Both the position numbers and the translations under genes were made by a program. The notes beneath the pieces are model-generated. The model saw only the letters and a program-made list of their open reading frames with translations, did no database searches and was not told the DNA's origin. From assembly GCA_014584605.1 (NCBI GenBank), contig JACTMO010000065.1, positions 1 to 32,652 of the forward strand: DNA of 32,652 bases. The letters are read 5' to 3'. Every line of letters starts with the position of its first letter. Positions within the stretch are counted from its first letter, which is position 1. Origin of the DNA: Bacteroidota bacterium (GTDB lineage Bacteria > Bacteroidota > Bacteroidia > Flavobacteriales_F > PHOS-HE28). Shown in pieces: positions 25,101 through 31,566 of the stretch.

Positions 25101-25248
25101 CGACGCGCTCGGCGGCACACTCGTCCTGGGCCGGGGTGAGGACGGGCTTCCCGGAGCCTGCCTGTCCTTCCGCGTTCCGGTGGCCACGCCCCCTAACCTT
25201 CGTTCCATTGACCGGGCACCTCCGTGCAAGGACCTTCGTAACGCATGA
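22141..25248 (+). CDS. hybrid-type sensor histidine kinase (Reg_prop, Y_Y_Y, HisKA_3)
   Basis: 1,035 residues from ATG 22141, which starts the signal peptide MRLLSLITGALLALPMGA; ATG 22111 only adds a polar lead. The periplasmic part has repeated Reg_prop blades (DGFIWAGTGDGLARLEG, SGTLWIATMDGLARYD, GRIWLGTHERG, GTLWAATRNGFA), predicted to form two propellers. A Y_Y_Y domain follows (about 670-765), then one transmembrane helix (about 777-796). The cytoplasmic kinase belongs to the NarL-partner class: DMHDDLGAGLSALKL with phospho-acceptor His825, the N-box KESLHNVMKHA, the G1 box DDGPGW and GNGLRNMRRR. Unlike the Bacteroidetes one-piece hybrids, it lacks a receiver and AraC domain; its regulator is the next gene, overlapping by ATGA. 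The ligand is unknown. Confidence 0.93.
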   Translation: MRLLSLITGALLALPMGAQLLFDRITTQEGLPNQEVLALFEDRDGFIWAGTGDGLARLEGTRIRVFHHDHNDPGSLAHDQVMGIAQDASGTLWIATMDGLARYDARSDTFTNLHIPAVGTNARQADRMQQVLPLGDTLLWVVTEAGLYRYDIRGSRFTSMQGRPPGEGPAGMINAGGALFWDAARSTLWAGTHKGLASWDARTGRWTDHRNTDAEPWAGTTSTNLPVVRGDSLWFLRNAPYTLCAYDLRTRRLHVQPDLEQEPNRFTLRAHGIGPDGSHWLCTWTHRVFHRAPHGAWHEVRATADRPDALPSTRVNALLFVRSGETWFATAGGIAALRPTAQKVVPLYEEPDGRPVLALGILGADTLLVGSAGGGVGLVDLRTGISAHCVRSVAGGSPDELGLANFVRAFGPDFRGMPLVCTSRGVALLDVRAGVLRPMHALAEAFPREGQSAFTFAERADGAYWFGTWNQGLWRLDESTDACVRIDTAEGPYGALPCRMMLSWLNDRSGRSWLGMNDGGGLACLENGRLRAITTPDGGHPGGVVRTIAEGPDGRIWLGTHERGIVVYDPGTGGTRYFTRRDGLPATRISALRFTRDGTLWAATRNGFASMRPGTGTFRPLDLPVGLQDDGTYTLLELADGRIALAIDDRVLLLDPALGSPPEPPHPVFTAHRINDQLVRGAPQALELPHDRKALSLELGTVGHHFGQPPQFRYRLAGNGTAWNELGRAARIDLFDLAPGRYHIQVQASADGVYWSTDMATAEVVVRPPFHATWWFRSLAVLLAVLVATAAFKIYLVVRLRRQREAFEREQAVLAERMRIASDMHDDLGAGLSALKLRSEMALRMEKDPAKRDQLGSLARTAGELIGSMRQIIWTMNADQGSVADLFAYAGSYARQYCVEHQVALSVVTGPEPPAILLSAEQRRNVFLVVKESLHNVMKHAAAHRAELRMHWTDGAMELRITDDGPGWPANAEATEGNGLRNMRRRIDALGGTLVLGRGEDGLPGACLSFRVPVATPPNLRSIDRAPPCKDLRNA

Positions 25249-25880
25249 ACGCTGCCGTGATCCGCACCAGCATCGTGGAGGATGACCCCACCATCCGGGA
25301 GACCCTTCGTGCGCTCTTCAGCTTCGAGGAGGGCTTCGACCTCTTCACCGCGCACAGCACCGCCGAGGACGCCCTGCTGCGCCTGCACGACAGCTGCCCG
25401 GACGTGATGATCATGGACATCAACCTGCCGGGGGCGAGCGGGATCGACCTCGTACGCCAGCTCAGCCGGCGCTGCTGCGGCACGCAGTTCCTGATGTACA
25501 CCGTGCACGACGACGACCATCGCGTGTTCGAGGCCTTGAAGGCCGGTGCCAACGGGTACATCCTGAAGAGCAGCACCCCGGACGAGATCCTGGCGGCCGT
25601 GCGGGAGCTGCACCTCGGCGGCAGCCCCATGAGCGCCCCGGTGGCCCGGCGTGTGGTGGCCCACCTGCGCCCGCAGCAGGCCGGCGCGCTGTCCCAGGCA
25701 GGGCTCACCGAACGCGAGCAGCAGATCCTCGCCCTGCTGGCCGACGGCCTGCTCTACAAGGAGATCGGCGACCGCCTTGGCATCACCGTGGGCACCATCA
25801 AGCAGCATATCCACCGGATGTACGAAAAGCTCCACGTGCAGAACCGCACCGAGGCGGTGAACCGCTACTTCGGCCGCTGA
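25245..25880 (+). CDS. LuxR/NarL-family response regulator
   Basis: 211 residues. The receiver domain (1-125) has acidic residues Glu12, Asp13 and Asp14, phospho-acceptor Asp58 in VMIMDINLPG, Thr86 and Lys108. The C-terminal LuxR-type helix-turn-helix (about 150-205) shows LTEREQQILALLADGLLYKE, GTIKQHIHRMYEKL and QNRTEAV. It starts inside the kinase stop codon (ATGA), so kinase and regulator are co-translated and almost certainly a pair. Targets are unknown. The nearest candidates are the molybdenum genes on either side and the following tag gene, but no shared operator sequence was found by eye. Confidence 0.95.
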   Translation: MNAAVIRTSIVEDDPTIRETLRALFSFEEGFDLFTAHSTAEDALLRLHDSCPDVMIMDINLPGASGIDLVRQLSRRCCGTQFLMYTVHDDDHRVFEALKAGANGYILKSSTPDEILAAVRELHLGGSPMSAPVARRVVAHLRPQQAGALSQAGLTEREQQILALLADGLLYKEIGDRLGITVGTIKQHIHRMYEKLHVQNRTEAVNRYFGR

Positions 25881-25903
25881 ACGCGGCATCCCCGCATTTC
25901 CGA

Positions 25904-25911
25904 TTACTTCG
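25904..25911 (+). promoter_or_regulatory. imperfect -7-like element before tag
   Basis: TTACTTCG has two mismatches to TAnnTTTG. However, like the perfect element at 14088, it lies exactly 4 nt before the ATG, and both share GCAGCATG. Confidence 0.35.
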
Positions 25912-25915
25912 CAGC

Positions 25916-26491
25916 ATGGCGAGCAAGGACCTGGTCCGCTGCACCTGGCCGGGCACCGACCTGCGGATGATCGCGTACCACGACAAGGTGTGGGGCACAC
26001 CGGAACACGACGACCGCAAGCTGTATGCGAAGCTGGTGCTCGATGGTGCCCAGGCCGGCCTGAGCTGGCGGACCATCCTGTACCGCAGCGAAGGCTACCG
26101 ACGGGCCTTCGACGATTGGAACGTGGAGCGGATCGCCCGGTATGGCCGCAAGGATGTGGAACGACTGCTCGCCGATGAAGGCATCATCCGCAACCGCGCC
26201 AAGGTGGAGAGCGCCATCAAGAACGCCCGTGCCTGGCTGGCGGTCATGGAGAAGGGCAAGGGGTCGTTCAACGACTTCCTGTGGAAGCATGTGGAACACC
26301 GCACCATCGTGAACCGCTGGCGGCAGGACCGGGAGGTGCCGGCCAGCACTCCCGTTTCCGATGCCCTGAGCAAGGACCTGCGGAAAGCCGGCTTCAGCTT
26401 CGTGGGCAGCACCATCGTCTACGCCTTCATGCAGGCCTGCGGCCTGGTGGACGATCACCTGGTGGGCTGCTGGCGCAAGGCCGCTTCGTAG
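25916..26491 (+). CDS. tag: DNA-3-methyladenine glycosylase I
   Basis: 191 residues, as expected. Tag removes 3-methyladenine from alkylated DNA to start base excision repair. Zinc ligands corresponding to E. coli Cys4, His17, His175 and Cys179 are Cys9, His22, His181 and Cys185. The base pocket has Tyr21 (IAYHDKVWG) and Trp51 (AGLSW). Asp43 (VLDGAQAGLSW) sits where E. coli has Glu38, a conservative change at a base-recognition residue that may be normal in this subfamily. The rest follows the family (IIRNRAKVESAIKNARAW, FNDFLWKHV, SKDLRKAGFSFVGSTIVYAF). It lies 35 bp after the response regulator and probably has its own promoter. Confidence 0.95.
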   Translation: MASKDLVRCTWPGTDLRMIAYHDKVWGTPEHDDRKLYAKLVLDGAQAGLSWRTILYRSEGYRRAFDDWNVERIARYGRKDVERLLADEGIIRNRAKVESAIKNARAWLAVMEKGKGSFNDFLWKHVEHRTIVNRWRQDREVPASTPVSDALSKDLRKAGFSFVGSTIVYAFMQACGLVDDHLVGCWRKAAS

Positions 26492-26497
26492 TCCCGC

Positions 26498-26505
26498 TAT
26501 ATTTG
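26498..26505 (+). promoter_or_regulatory. -7 element of the fdhD operon
   Basis: TATATTTG is a perfect TAnnTTTG match just after the tag stop. The first ATG downstream, 7 nt away, opens a 29-codon ORF that ends in the fdhD start. Confidence 0.65.
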
Positions 26506-26512
26506 GTCGTAC

Positions 26513-26602
26513 ATGGCCCACGAAGCGTACTTCGCTGCGCCGATGGACAGCAAGGAGGTGAGCCGGCCGTGCCCGGGAACGGTCCATCGCACCCACCCAT
26601 GA
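26513..26602 (+). CDS. possible 29-residue leader ORF coupled to fdhD
   Basis: The ORF opens with ATG 26513, 7 nt after a perfect -7 element, and its TGA (26600-26602) overlaps the fdhD ATG as ATGA, the same junction used by the real genes here. The peptide begins MAHEAYFAAPMDSKEV and ends PGTVHRTHP, with one cysteine. It matches no family I know. It could be a leader peptide for translational coupling, a small functional protein, or a chance frame. It has no signal peptide. Confidence 0.35.
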   Translation: MAHEAYFAAPMDSKEVSRPCPGTVHRTHP

Positions 26603-27432
26603 GCGCGGAAAGAGCATCGGTCTCATCCGTCCGGGTCCACCGGGTGGAGGGCGGGCGGCGAACGGAGGCCGATGACCTGCTGGTCACTGAGGAGCCGCTG
26701 GAGATCCGCCTCGGGCACGGGCCCCTGGACGACCGCCAGGAGATCCGCCTCAGCGTCACCATGCGCACGCCCGGCCACGACGGGGAGCTCGCCCTGGGCT
26801 TCCTGTTCACCGAAGGGCTCATCGCCTCTCCCGACGAGGTGGTGCGCGTGACCGTCTGTGCGAACGTGAAGGAGGAGGAGCGGGGCAACGTGGTGCGTGC
26901 GGAGCTGCGGCCGGACGTCGTGGTGGACCCTTCGCGCTGGCAGCGCAACTTCTACGTCACCAGCAGCTGCGGTGTGTGCGGCAAGAGCAGCATCGAGGCC
27001 GTGCATGTGCTGCGCCAGCAGCCCCTGCGGCCCTGGGGCGTCCTTGACCCTGCGGTGATCACCGCCCTGCCCGGGCGCCTCGGCGACGCACAGACCGTGT
27101 TCCGCCGCACCGGCGGCCTCCACGCGGCCGCGCTCTTCGACCGCCGGGGCGGGCTGGTGCTGCTGCGCGAGGACGTGGGCCGGCATAACGCCGTGGACAA
27201 GATCATCGGCGCGGCGCTGCACGCCCGGATGGACCGTTCTGACCAGATGCTCCTGGTGAGCGGGCGGGCCGGTTTCGAGCTCGTGCAGAAATGCGTGGTG
27301 GCGGGCATCCCCTTGATGGCCGCCGTGGGGGCGCCCTCCTCCCTGGCCCTGCGCCTGGCGCAGGAAAGCGGCCTTACGCTGGTGGGCTTCCTGCGCAGCG
27401 ACAGGTTCAACCTCTATGCAGGCGGCGTATGA
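26599..27432 (+). CDS. fdhD: formate dehydrogenase sulfurtransferase FdhD
   Basis: 277 residues from ATG 26599; the frame is open much further upstream, but that part overlaps tag and is not conserved. FdhD moves sulfur from the desulfurase IscS to the bis-MGD cofactor of formate dehydrogenase, which is needed for activity. The conserved segments are VTEEPLEIRL and MRTPGHDGELALGFLFTEG. Next is the catalytic CxxC loop SSCGVCGKSS with Cys124 and Cys127, followed by FRRTGGLHAAALFD, LREDVGRHNAVDKIIG, LLVSGRAGFELVQK and AVGAPSSLALRLA. It starts inside the stop of a 29-codon ORF and overlaps the GrpB-family gene by ATGA. No formate dehydrogenase gene is in the window. Confidence 0.95.
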   Translation: MSAERASVSSVRVHRVEGGRRTEADDLLVTEEPLEIRLGHGPLDDRQEIRLSVTMRTPGHDGELALGFLFTEGLIASPDEVVRVTVCANVKEEERGNVVRAELRPDVVVDPSRWQRNFYVTSSCGVCGKSSIEAVHVLRQQPLRPWGVLDPAVITALPGRLGDAQTVFRRTGGLHAAALFDRRGGLVLLREDVGRHNAVDKIIGAALHARMDRSDQMLLVSGRAGFELVQKCVVAGIPLMAAVGAPSSLALRLAQESGLTLVGFLRSDRFNLYAGGV

Positions 27433-28016
27433 CCGACCGGACGGACATACACGCCCGGCACATCGCCGAGCTGTCCAGCGAGCCCATCGCCATCGTGCCC
27501 TATTCTGCGGAGTGGCCCGCCCGCTATGCCGCAGAGGAGGCCCGGCTCCGCGCAGTTCTGCCGCCGGACCTCTACACACGCATCGCCCACATCGGGAGCA
27601 CGGCCGTGCCCGGACTCAGCGCCAAGCCCGTCGTCGACATCCAGGTGGAGGTCACCGACCTTCAGCAGGTACGCGCCCGGGTGGTGCCCCTGATGGAGGA
27701 CCTGGGCTACGAGTTCTTGTGGCGCCCCACGATGGGCGAACGGGCGCCTTGCTATGCCTGGTTCATCGGGCGGCATCCCGACGGACGAAGGGCCTTCCAT
27801 GTGCACATGGTGGAACCCGACGAGGCCACCATCGACCGGCTGATCTTCCGCGACCACCTGCGTGCCCATCCCGAGGTGGCGCAAGCGTATGAGGTGCTCA
27901 AGCGCGACCTCGCCGCCGCTCACCCTGCCGACCGTGCGGCCTATACCCGGTCCAAGACCCCTTTCATCGCCGAGATCCTTCGGCGCGCCCGTGCCGCACA
28001 AGCTCCTTTGTCATGA
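27429..28016 (+). CDS. GrpB-family (UPF0157) nucleotidyltransferase-like protein
   Basis: 195 residues. The family adopts a nucleotidyltransferase-like fold and has no settled function. Its signature is present: IVPYSAEWPARYAAEEARL (about 21-39), AHIGSTAVPGLSAKPVVDIQ (about 56-75, holding the HxGSTxVPGLxxKPxxD motif), AFHVHMV and FRDHLRAHPEVAQAYEVLK. The N-terminus is about 15 residues longer than usual. It is coupled to fdhD upstream and to the YciI-like gene downstream by ATGA overlaps; that link is unexplained. Confidence 0.9.
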   Translation: MTDRTDIHARHIAELSSEPIAIVPYSAEWPARYAAEEARLRAVLPPDLYTRIAHIGSTAVPGLSAKPVVDIQVEVTDLQQVRARVVPLMEDLGYEFLWRPTMGERAPCYAWFIGRHPDGRRAFHVHMVEPDEATIDRLIFRDHLRAHPEVAQAYEVLKRDLAAAHPADRAAYTRSKTPFIAEILRRARAAQAPLS

Positions 28017-28420
28017 GCAACGCATCGCTCCTGCTCTTCTTTCTTCCGGGCCTGTCCGGTGCCGTGCATGCCCAGCGCACGTTCGACGTCACCATCGCGG
28101 ACAGCACCTACCACATGAAGCAGTACTGGTTCGTGCTCTACACCACCGGGCCCGACACCACGGCCATGGACAGCACCACATCGGCCGATCTGCTCCAGGC
28201 CCATCTGAACCACCAGGACATGCAGGCGAAGCGCGGTCTCATCGTCATGGCCGGCCCGTTCGACGGGAACGCGGCGGGCTGGCGGGGCCTGCTGTTGTAT
28301 GACTGCGAGACGCGGGAGGAGGTGGAAGGCTATCTCCGCCAGGACCCCTTTGTGAAGGCGGGCCGGCTGAAGTACGAGATCCAGCCGTGGTGGGGTGCGG
28401 TGGGCACACGCCTGCCGTAG
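28013..28420 (+). CDS. exported YciI-like protein
   Basis: 135 residues. A hydrophobic N-terminus ending in AVHAQ looks like a signal peptide. A YciI-type ferredoxin-like domain follows (about 38-125), showing WFVLYTTGP, LLQAHLNHQDMQAKRG, IVMAGPFDG and LRQDPFVKAGRLKYEIQPW. YciI proteins are normally cytoplasmic and about 100 residues long, with a conserved His-Asp pair thought to be catalytic. An exported copy is unusual. The His (AHLNHQ) and the DPF motif are kept. It is the last gene of the fdhD operon, overlapping the GrpB-family gene by ATGA, and a weak hairpin follows. Confidence 0.8.
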   Translation: MSNASLLLFFLPGLSGAVHAQRTFDVTIADSTYHMKQYWFVLYTTGPDTTAMDSTTSADLLQAHLNHQDMQAKRGLIVMAGPFDGNAAGWRGLLLYDCETREEVEGYLRQDPFVKAGRLKYEIQPWWGAVGTRLP

Positions 28421-28455
28421 CCCGTACAGCTTTCGTGCGCAGGTCCGGGGATCCC

Positions 28456-28478
28456 GCGCCGGTCCAACACCGGTTCGC
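28456..28478 (+). terminator. weak hairpin after the YciI-like gene
   Basis: GCG-CCGGT pairs with ACCGG-(TT)-CGC around a CCAAC loop, 36 bp after the stop. It has a two-base bulge and no T-run. The rest of the 219-bp gap up to the minus-strand gene shows only GC-rich imperfect repeats and no gene. Confidence 0.3.
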
Positions 28479-28639
28479 GCCGATGCACCCTGTGCGGCGC
28501 AAGGGCCGGTGCCGCAGTGTTGCGGTCCCAGGGATGCCTTCCTCCCAGGCCATGCGCAACGCGGGGAGGACCCCCATGCCGCAGGTGCTCCGACCGCCCT
28601 GTGGAGGGGCGCTGACCTCAGCAACGAGGCCCTGAGCCT

Positions 28640-28903
28640 TTACCGCCAGTAGTTGTTGGCCGCAGCAACCGTTTGGAAATTGATCGCCACCACCTGGGAG
28701 GCCATCGTGAGGCTGTCCGCGTTCTCCGCATACGCCGGACGCAACCGGTCGCGCACCTCGGCCGACGGCTGGGTGTATTTCACGCCCATGCGTGAGAGCT
28801 TGATCGCCAGCTCGAATCCTTCCTGTGGGGTCTTGGTGATCAATGACGTGAGCCAGGTCTCCATGTGGGTCGGTGGATCGTTGAGGGCATCAAGGTACTT
28901 CAT
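28640..28903 (-). CDS. small hypothetical protein
   Basis: 87 residues from ATG 28903 (a start at 28924 adds seven residues). Soluble and mostly helical, with no signal peptide; not recognised. It begins MKYLDALNDPPTHMETW and has TPQEGFELAIKLSRMGVKY in the middle and SLTMASQVVAINFQTV near the end. Codon use matches neighbours. It is the last of three minus-strand genes, separated from the membrane protein by 49 bp holding a perfect hairpin, so it may be transcribed only partly with them. Confidence 0.55.
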   Translation of the reverse strand: MKYLDALNDPPTHMETWLTSLITKTPQEGFELAIKLSRMGVKYTQPSAEVRDRLRPAYAENADSLTMASQVVAINFQTVAAANNYWR

Positions 28904-28927
28904 CCGGCGCGGGCCGGCGTGCACCTC

Positions 28928-28944
28928 CGCCGCCGGTGGCGGCG
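28928..28944 (-). terminator. short perfect GC hairpin between minus-strand genes
   Basis: CGCCGCC and GGCGGCG pair perfectly around a 3-nt loop, 8 nt beyond the stop of the membrane-protein gene. There is no T-run after it. It may act as an attenuator before the small gene or stabilise the mRNA end. Confidence 0.4.
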
Positions 28945-28952
28945 AACCAGGT

Positions 28953-29363
28953 TCAGTACAGCCCCCGCAGCTTCGCCATCCACCACGGCGCCACCGCCGT
29001 CACAATGGGCACCAGCACCCAGATGCGGCCCTGGGTGAGGTCATAGTCCAGCAACAGTTCGCTCCACGGTTTCTTGAACAGGAAGTGCCCCGCACCGAAC
29101 TCGAACCCGAGCGTGAGCCCGAGCCAGCACAGCCCGATGGCCCAGGCCTGCGGTGCTGTGGCGGGCCCCAGCCAGCGGATGCCGAGCCACGTGGCCAGCA
29201 GGATCAGCCCGCACAGCATCAGGGTGCTGATCGCGAGGCCCGCCGTGAGGCCCGTGTACGGGATGATGAACTTCACCCGCACCGTGCCGTTCGCAATGGC
29301 GAGCAGCATCAGCAGGAACCAGAAGAGCAGGGCTTTCCACCACATGGCGGTCGTTTTCCGCAA
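28953..29363 (-). CDS. small integral membrane protein, four helices
   Basis: 136 residues, family not recognised. Four hydrophobic segments are evident: about 9-25 (ALLFWFLLMLLAIA), 33-60 (YTGLTAGLAISTLMLCGLI), 70-90 (WAIGLCWLGLTLGFEF) and 110-128 (VLVPIVTAVAPWWM). An alternative start at 29345 (MWWKALLFW) would give the same membrane part. It shares strand with the T9SS gene 71 bp upstream and may be co-transcribed. No transport or catalytic motif is seen. Confidence 0.7.
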   Translation of the reverse strand: MRKTTAMWWKALLFWFLLMLLAIANGTVRVKFIIPYTGLTAGLAISTLMLCGLILLATWLGIRWLGPATAPQAWAIGLCWLGLTLGFEFGAGHFLFKKPWSELLLDYDLTQGRIWVLVPIVTAVAPWWMAKLRGLY

Positions 29364-29434
29364 GATGGCGATGCCGCACGGCGCGGGGAATGTCGAAGGT
29401 CAGGCCGCGGACCGGCGGCATGCATCGCCGCTGT

Positions 29435-30079
29435 TCACGGGAGCACGAACCGCAGCACGGCCCCGGCGCCCTGTGCATCCCATCGGGCGAGGTATGGACC
29501 CGCTTTCAGCCCGGAGAGGGAGAGCACGCCGTTCGTCGTGGTGCTCCGCAGCACGGCGCGGCCGGTGGCGTCGAGCACCCGGATGCCGGCCGTTCCACCC
29601 GTGGGAACCACCAATGCCTGTCGTGTGGGATCGTACCACATCAGCGGCTGCGCATCGTGGGCTGCGATCCCGGAGCTGCCGAAGAAGGTGATCGCGGCGC
29701 AACTCCCCTGGCTGTTGCCCGGCATGCAGCTGAGCACCGCGCCGGCCTCGTACTTCACGTGGTTGGCGTAACCGCTACCGCAGAAGCTGACGAACGCTCC
29801 GCTCTTCGCAAGCACCAGGTTGCCGGTGCCGTTCGCGTTGAGCGCGCCGCCATCCTCCACCATGACCAGGCAGTAGGCCCCCGTAAGGTCCAGGCTGCCC
29901 CCGGAGGCCACGTGGTAGCACTGCCCGCTGCCCGAAAGGGTCTGCGAACCCGTCACCTCGATGGTGTTCACATCCAGGGTGGCCGAGCAGATGGTGGTGT
30001 CGTTGACAGGGCATTGCGCGGACAGCCGGTGCCCTGCGATGAGCAGCAGCGCGAGGGTGGGGTACAGGCGGGGTTTCAT
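29435..30079 (-). CDS. small T9SS-sorted secreted protein
   Basis: 214 residues from ATG 30079, which opens a signal peptide (YPTLALLLIAGHRLSAQ). A cysteine-rich domain of short repetitive beta strands follows (about 20-135: TLSGSGQCYHVASGGSLDL and ANGTGNLVLAKSGAFVSF), suggesting a small right-handed beta-helix. The last 75 residues are a T9SS sorting tail (GIRVLDATGRAVLRST, LKAGPYLARWD, VLRFVLP). Predicted to be exported. This tail does not share the near-identity of the pair at 3352 and 4797. A -7-like element lies about 55-65 nt upstream. Confidence 0.8.
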   Translation of the reverse strand: MKPRLYPTLALLLIAGHRLSAQCPVNDTTICSATLDVNTIEVTGSQTLSGSGQCYHVASGGSLDLTGAYCLVMVEDGGALNANGTGNLVLAKSGAFVSFCGSGYANHVKYEAGAVLSCMPGNSQGSCAAITFFGSSGIAAHDAQPLMWYDPTRQALVVPTGGTAGIRVLDATGRAVLRSTTTNGVLSLSGLKAGPYLARWDAQGAGAVLRFVLP

Positions 30080-30138
30080 GGGCTCCTGGTTGCCGACCTG
30101 TGCGCGACCGATCGGCCTGCACCGGCGTGTTCCTTGTA

Positions 30139-30146
30139 CGAAGCTA
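30139..30146 (-). promoter_or_regulatory. candidate -7 element of the small T9SS gene
   Basis: TAGCTTCG on the minus strand matches TAnnTTTG at 7 of 8 positions, with a leader of about 50-55 nt to ATG 30079. The rest of the 260-bp gap to mcrC holds a G-rich stretch and the hairpin at 30262. Confidence 0.4.
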
Positions 30147-30261
30147 CGAGCGCTGTGTGGCGCGGCGCAAGTGCGCGTGGAAACGGGAGGCTTGTGGTGC
30201 GGGGCAGGGGGGCCTTGGGGATGGGGGCCGGGATGGGGTGGGCGATGGATCAAGGACAGAT

Positions 30262-30286
30262 GGAACGCTTCATCAAGAAGCATTCC
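30262..30286 (-). terminator. terminator of the mcrBC operon
   Basis: GGAACGCTTC pairs with GAAGCATTCC over 10 positions with one mismatch and a 5-nt loop, 53 nt beyond the mcrC stop. On the minus strand a moderately T-rich stretch (ATCTGTCCTT) follows. It also marks the approximate left border of the lower-GC island. Confidence 0.5.
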
Positions 30287-30339
30287 GGGGGAGCTTCGGG
30301 GAGGTGATGGCGTGATCTGCCGGTCAGCCCAGAGCGACG

Positions 30340-31566
30340 CTAGGTCTGAGCCAGACACTCGGCGAAGAAGGTTGACACTTGCCCCTCATCAATTGCACCC
30401 CTGTCGTCAAATGGCAACAAGAATTTGACCTCACAGCCATGGTCGGTTTGATGCCAGCCTTCCTTGTGGTTGACATAGCGGCCGCGCACAGAGCGTGACT
30501 TGCCGGGATAGAGCAGCACGCTCCGTTCACAAACGAACCGGATGTTGTAGGTGAACATCTGCCGTAGATCCTCGATCGATGGTTCATCGTCGTCAGGCAC
30601 CTTCCACTTGGTGTCACCAATGAGCCGTATGCGACCGCCTTGCATGAACACGAGATCGGGTCGCACTGTTCGCTTCTCCCAGAGAGCTTCCTCCTCCTGC
30701 TCTTCAATGGTCCAACCTTCGGGGCACCTCTTGGCCAGCAAGCGATGAATGAACCGTTCCCAGAGTTTTTCCATGTCGAACAGGATGCTCAGAACATTCT
30801 CACCACCCGAGCGCAGGTCAGGATTGTAGTTCAGAATGATCAAACGAGCCAAACGAAGGGCCCCGTCGTACACGGCTGTCTTTCGATCAAGGTGTACGCG
30901 GTCGAAGGTGGAAGCATCGATGCCTCGGGTTTGCACGTGCTCAAAAGCCCATTTCACATCCTGGGCGCCGCCGACGATCACCGCGTTCGTACATGTGCGT
31001 TCCACGATGTCCAACGCCTTCTTCAGAATGCTGTGGAGCAAGTGGTCCGTGTCATAGGCTTGATGCACCACGGCGAAACGTTCACGATGCACGATGTTCG
31101 CTCTCAAATGATCCGGGAAGTCGAGCCGACCTTTGAGCGCGTGTTGAACAGAGTGCTTCGGATGGTATCGTTTGACCAGCCCGGCATGCACTAAAGACCG
31201 CACTTCCTTAACGTACGCATCCAGGAAGAGGTCCATAAGGTTCGTACGGCGCAATGCGAGGTCCGCTTTGTCCACCGTGTGCAGCTTCAGACCATTTGCG
31301 ACGCGAAGCATGGTGAGTAGAGCGTTGTGCCAGCGGTCGTAGTTCTCATCGGCGCGATCCGCCTTGGGCAGGATCTCGACCACCAAGTTCCCCACCTGCA
31401 CTACGCCGACGAACTGCTTGCATCGCAGGCGCCGATGCTCTGTCTCGAAGAAGCGGTTCCTATTGCGTTGATTCCATAACACGAGGGCAGTGAATTCCGC
31501 TTCGGACAAGCTGGGCTTGCCGATCTCGATCAACTCCCGCTCGTACCGTCTGATCAGCCTAGTCAT
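30340..31566 (-). CDS. mcrC: McrC, nuclease subunit of an McrBC restriction system
   Basis: 408 residues from ATG 31566, which overlaps the mcrB end by 8 bp (ATGACTAG). McrC is the nuclease partner that joins the McrB GTPase ring to cut modified, usually 5-methylcytosine-containing, DNA. The N-terminal beta-rich part (FVGVVQVGNLVVEILPKA) is typical. The C-terminal PD-(D/E)xK nuclease shows RPDLVF with Asp304 and GDTKWK with Asp318 and Lys320, preceded by FDMEKLWERFIHRLL, a family hallmark. The active site looks intact. GC content is visibly lower than that of the flanking genes, as expected for a transferred defence island. A longer start at 31587 is possible but gains nothing. Confidence 0.94.
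   Translation of the reverse strand: MTRLIRRYERELIEIGKPSLSEAEFTALVLWNQRNRNRFFETEHRRLRCKQFVGVVQVGNLVVEILPKADRADENYDRWHNALLTMLRVANGLKLHTVDKADLALRRTNLMDLFLDAYVKEVRSLVHAGLVKRYHPKHSVQHALKGRLDFPDHLRANIVHRERFAVVHQAYDTDHLLHSILKKALDIVERTCTNAVIVGGAQDVKWAFEHVQTRGIDASTFDRVHLDRKTAVYDGALRLARLIILNYNPDLRSGGENVLSILFDMEKLWERFIHRLLAKRCPEGWTIEEQEEEALWEKRTVRPDLVFMQGGRIRLIGDTKWKVPDDDEPSIEDLRQMFTYNIRFVCERSVLLYPGKSRSVRGRYVNHKEGWHQTDHGCEVKFLLPFDDRGAIDEGQVSTFFAECLAQT

Noticed and set aside
28421-28639. A possible tRNA or small RNA in the GC-rich gap after the YciI-like gene
   Set aside because: No cloverleaf, T-loop or conserved tRNA bases fit, and only imperfect GC repeats were found.
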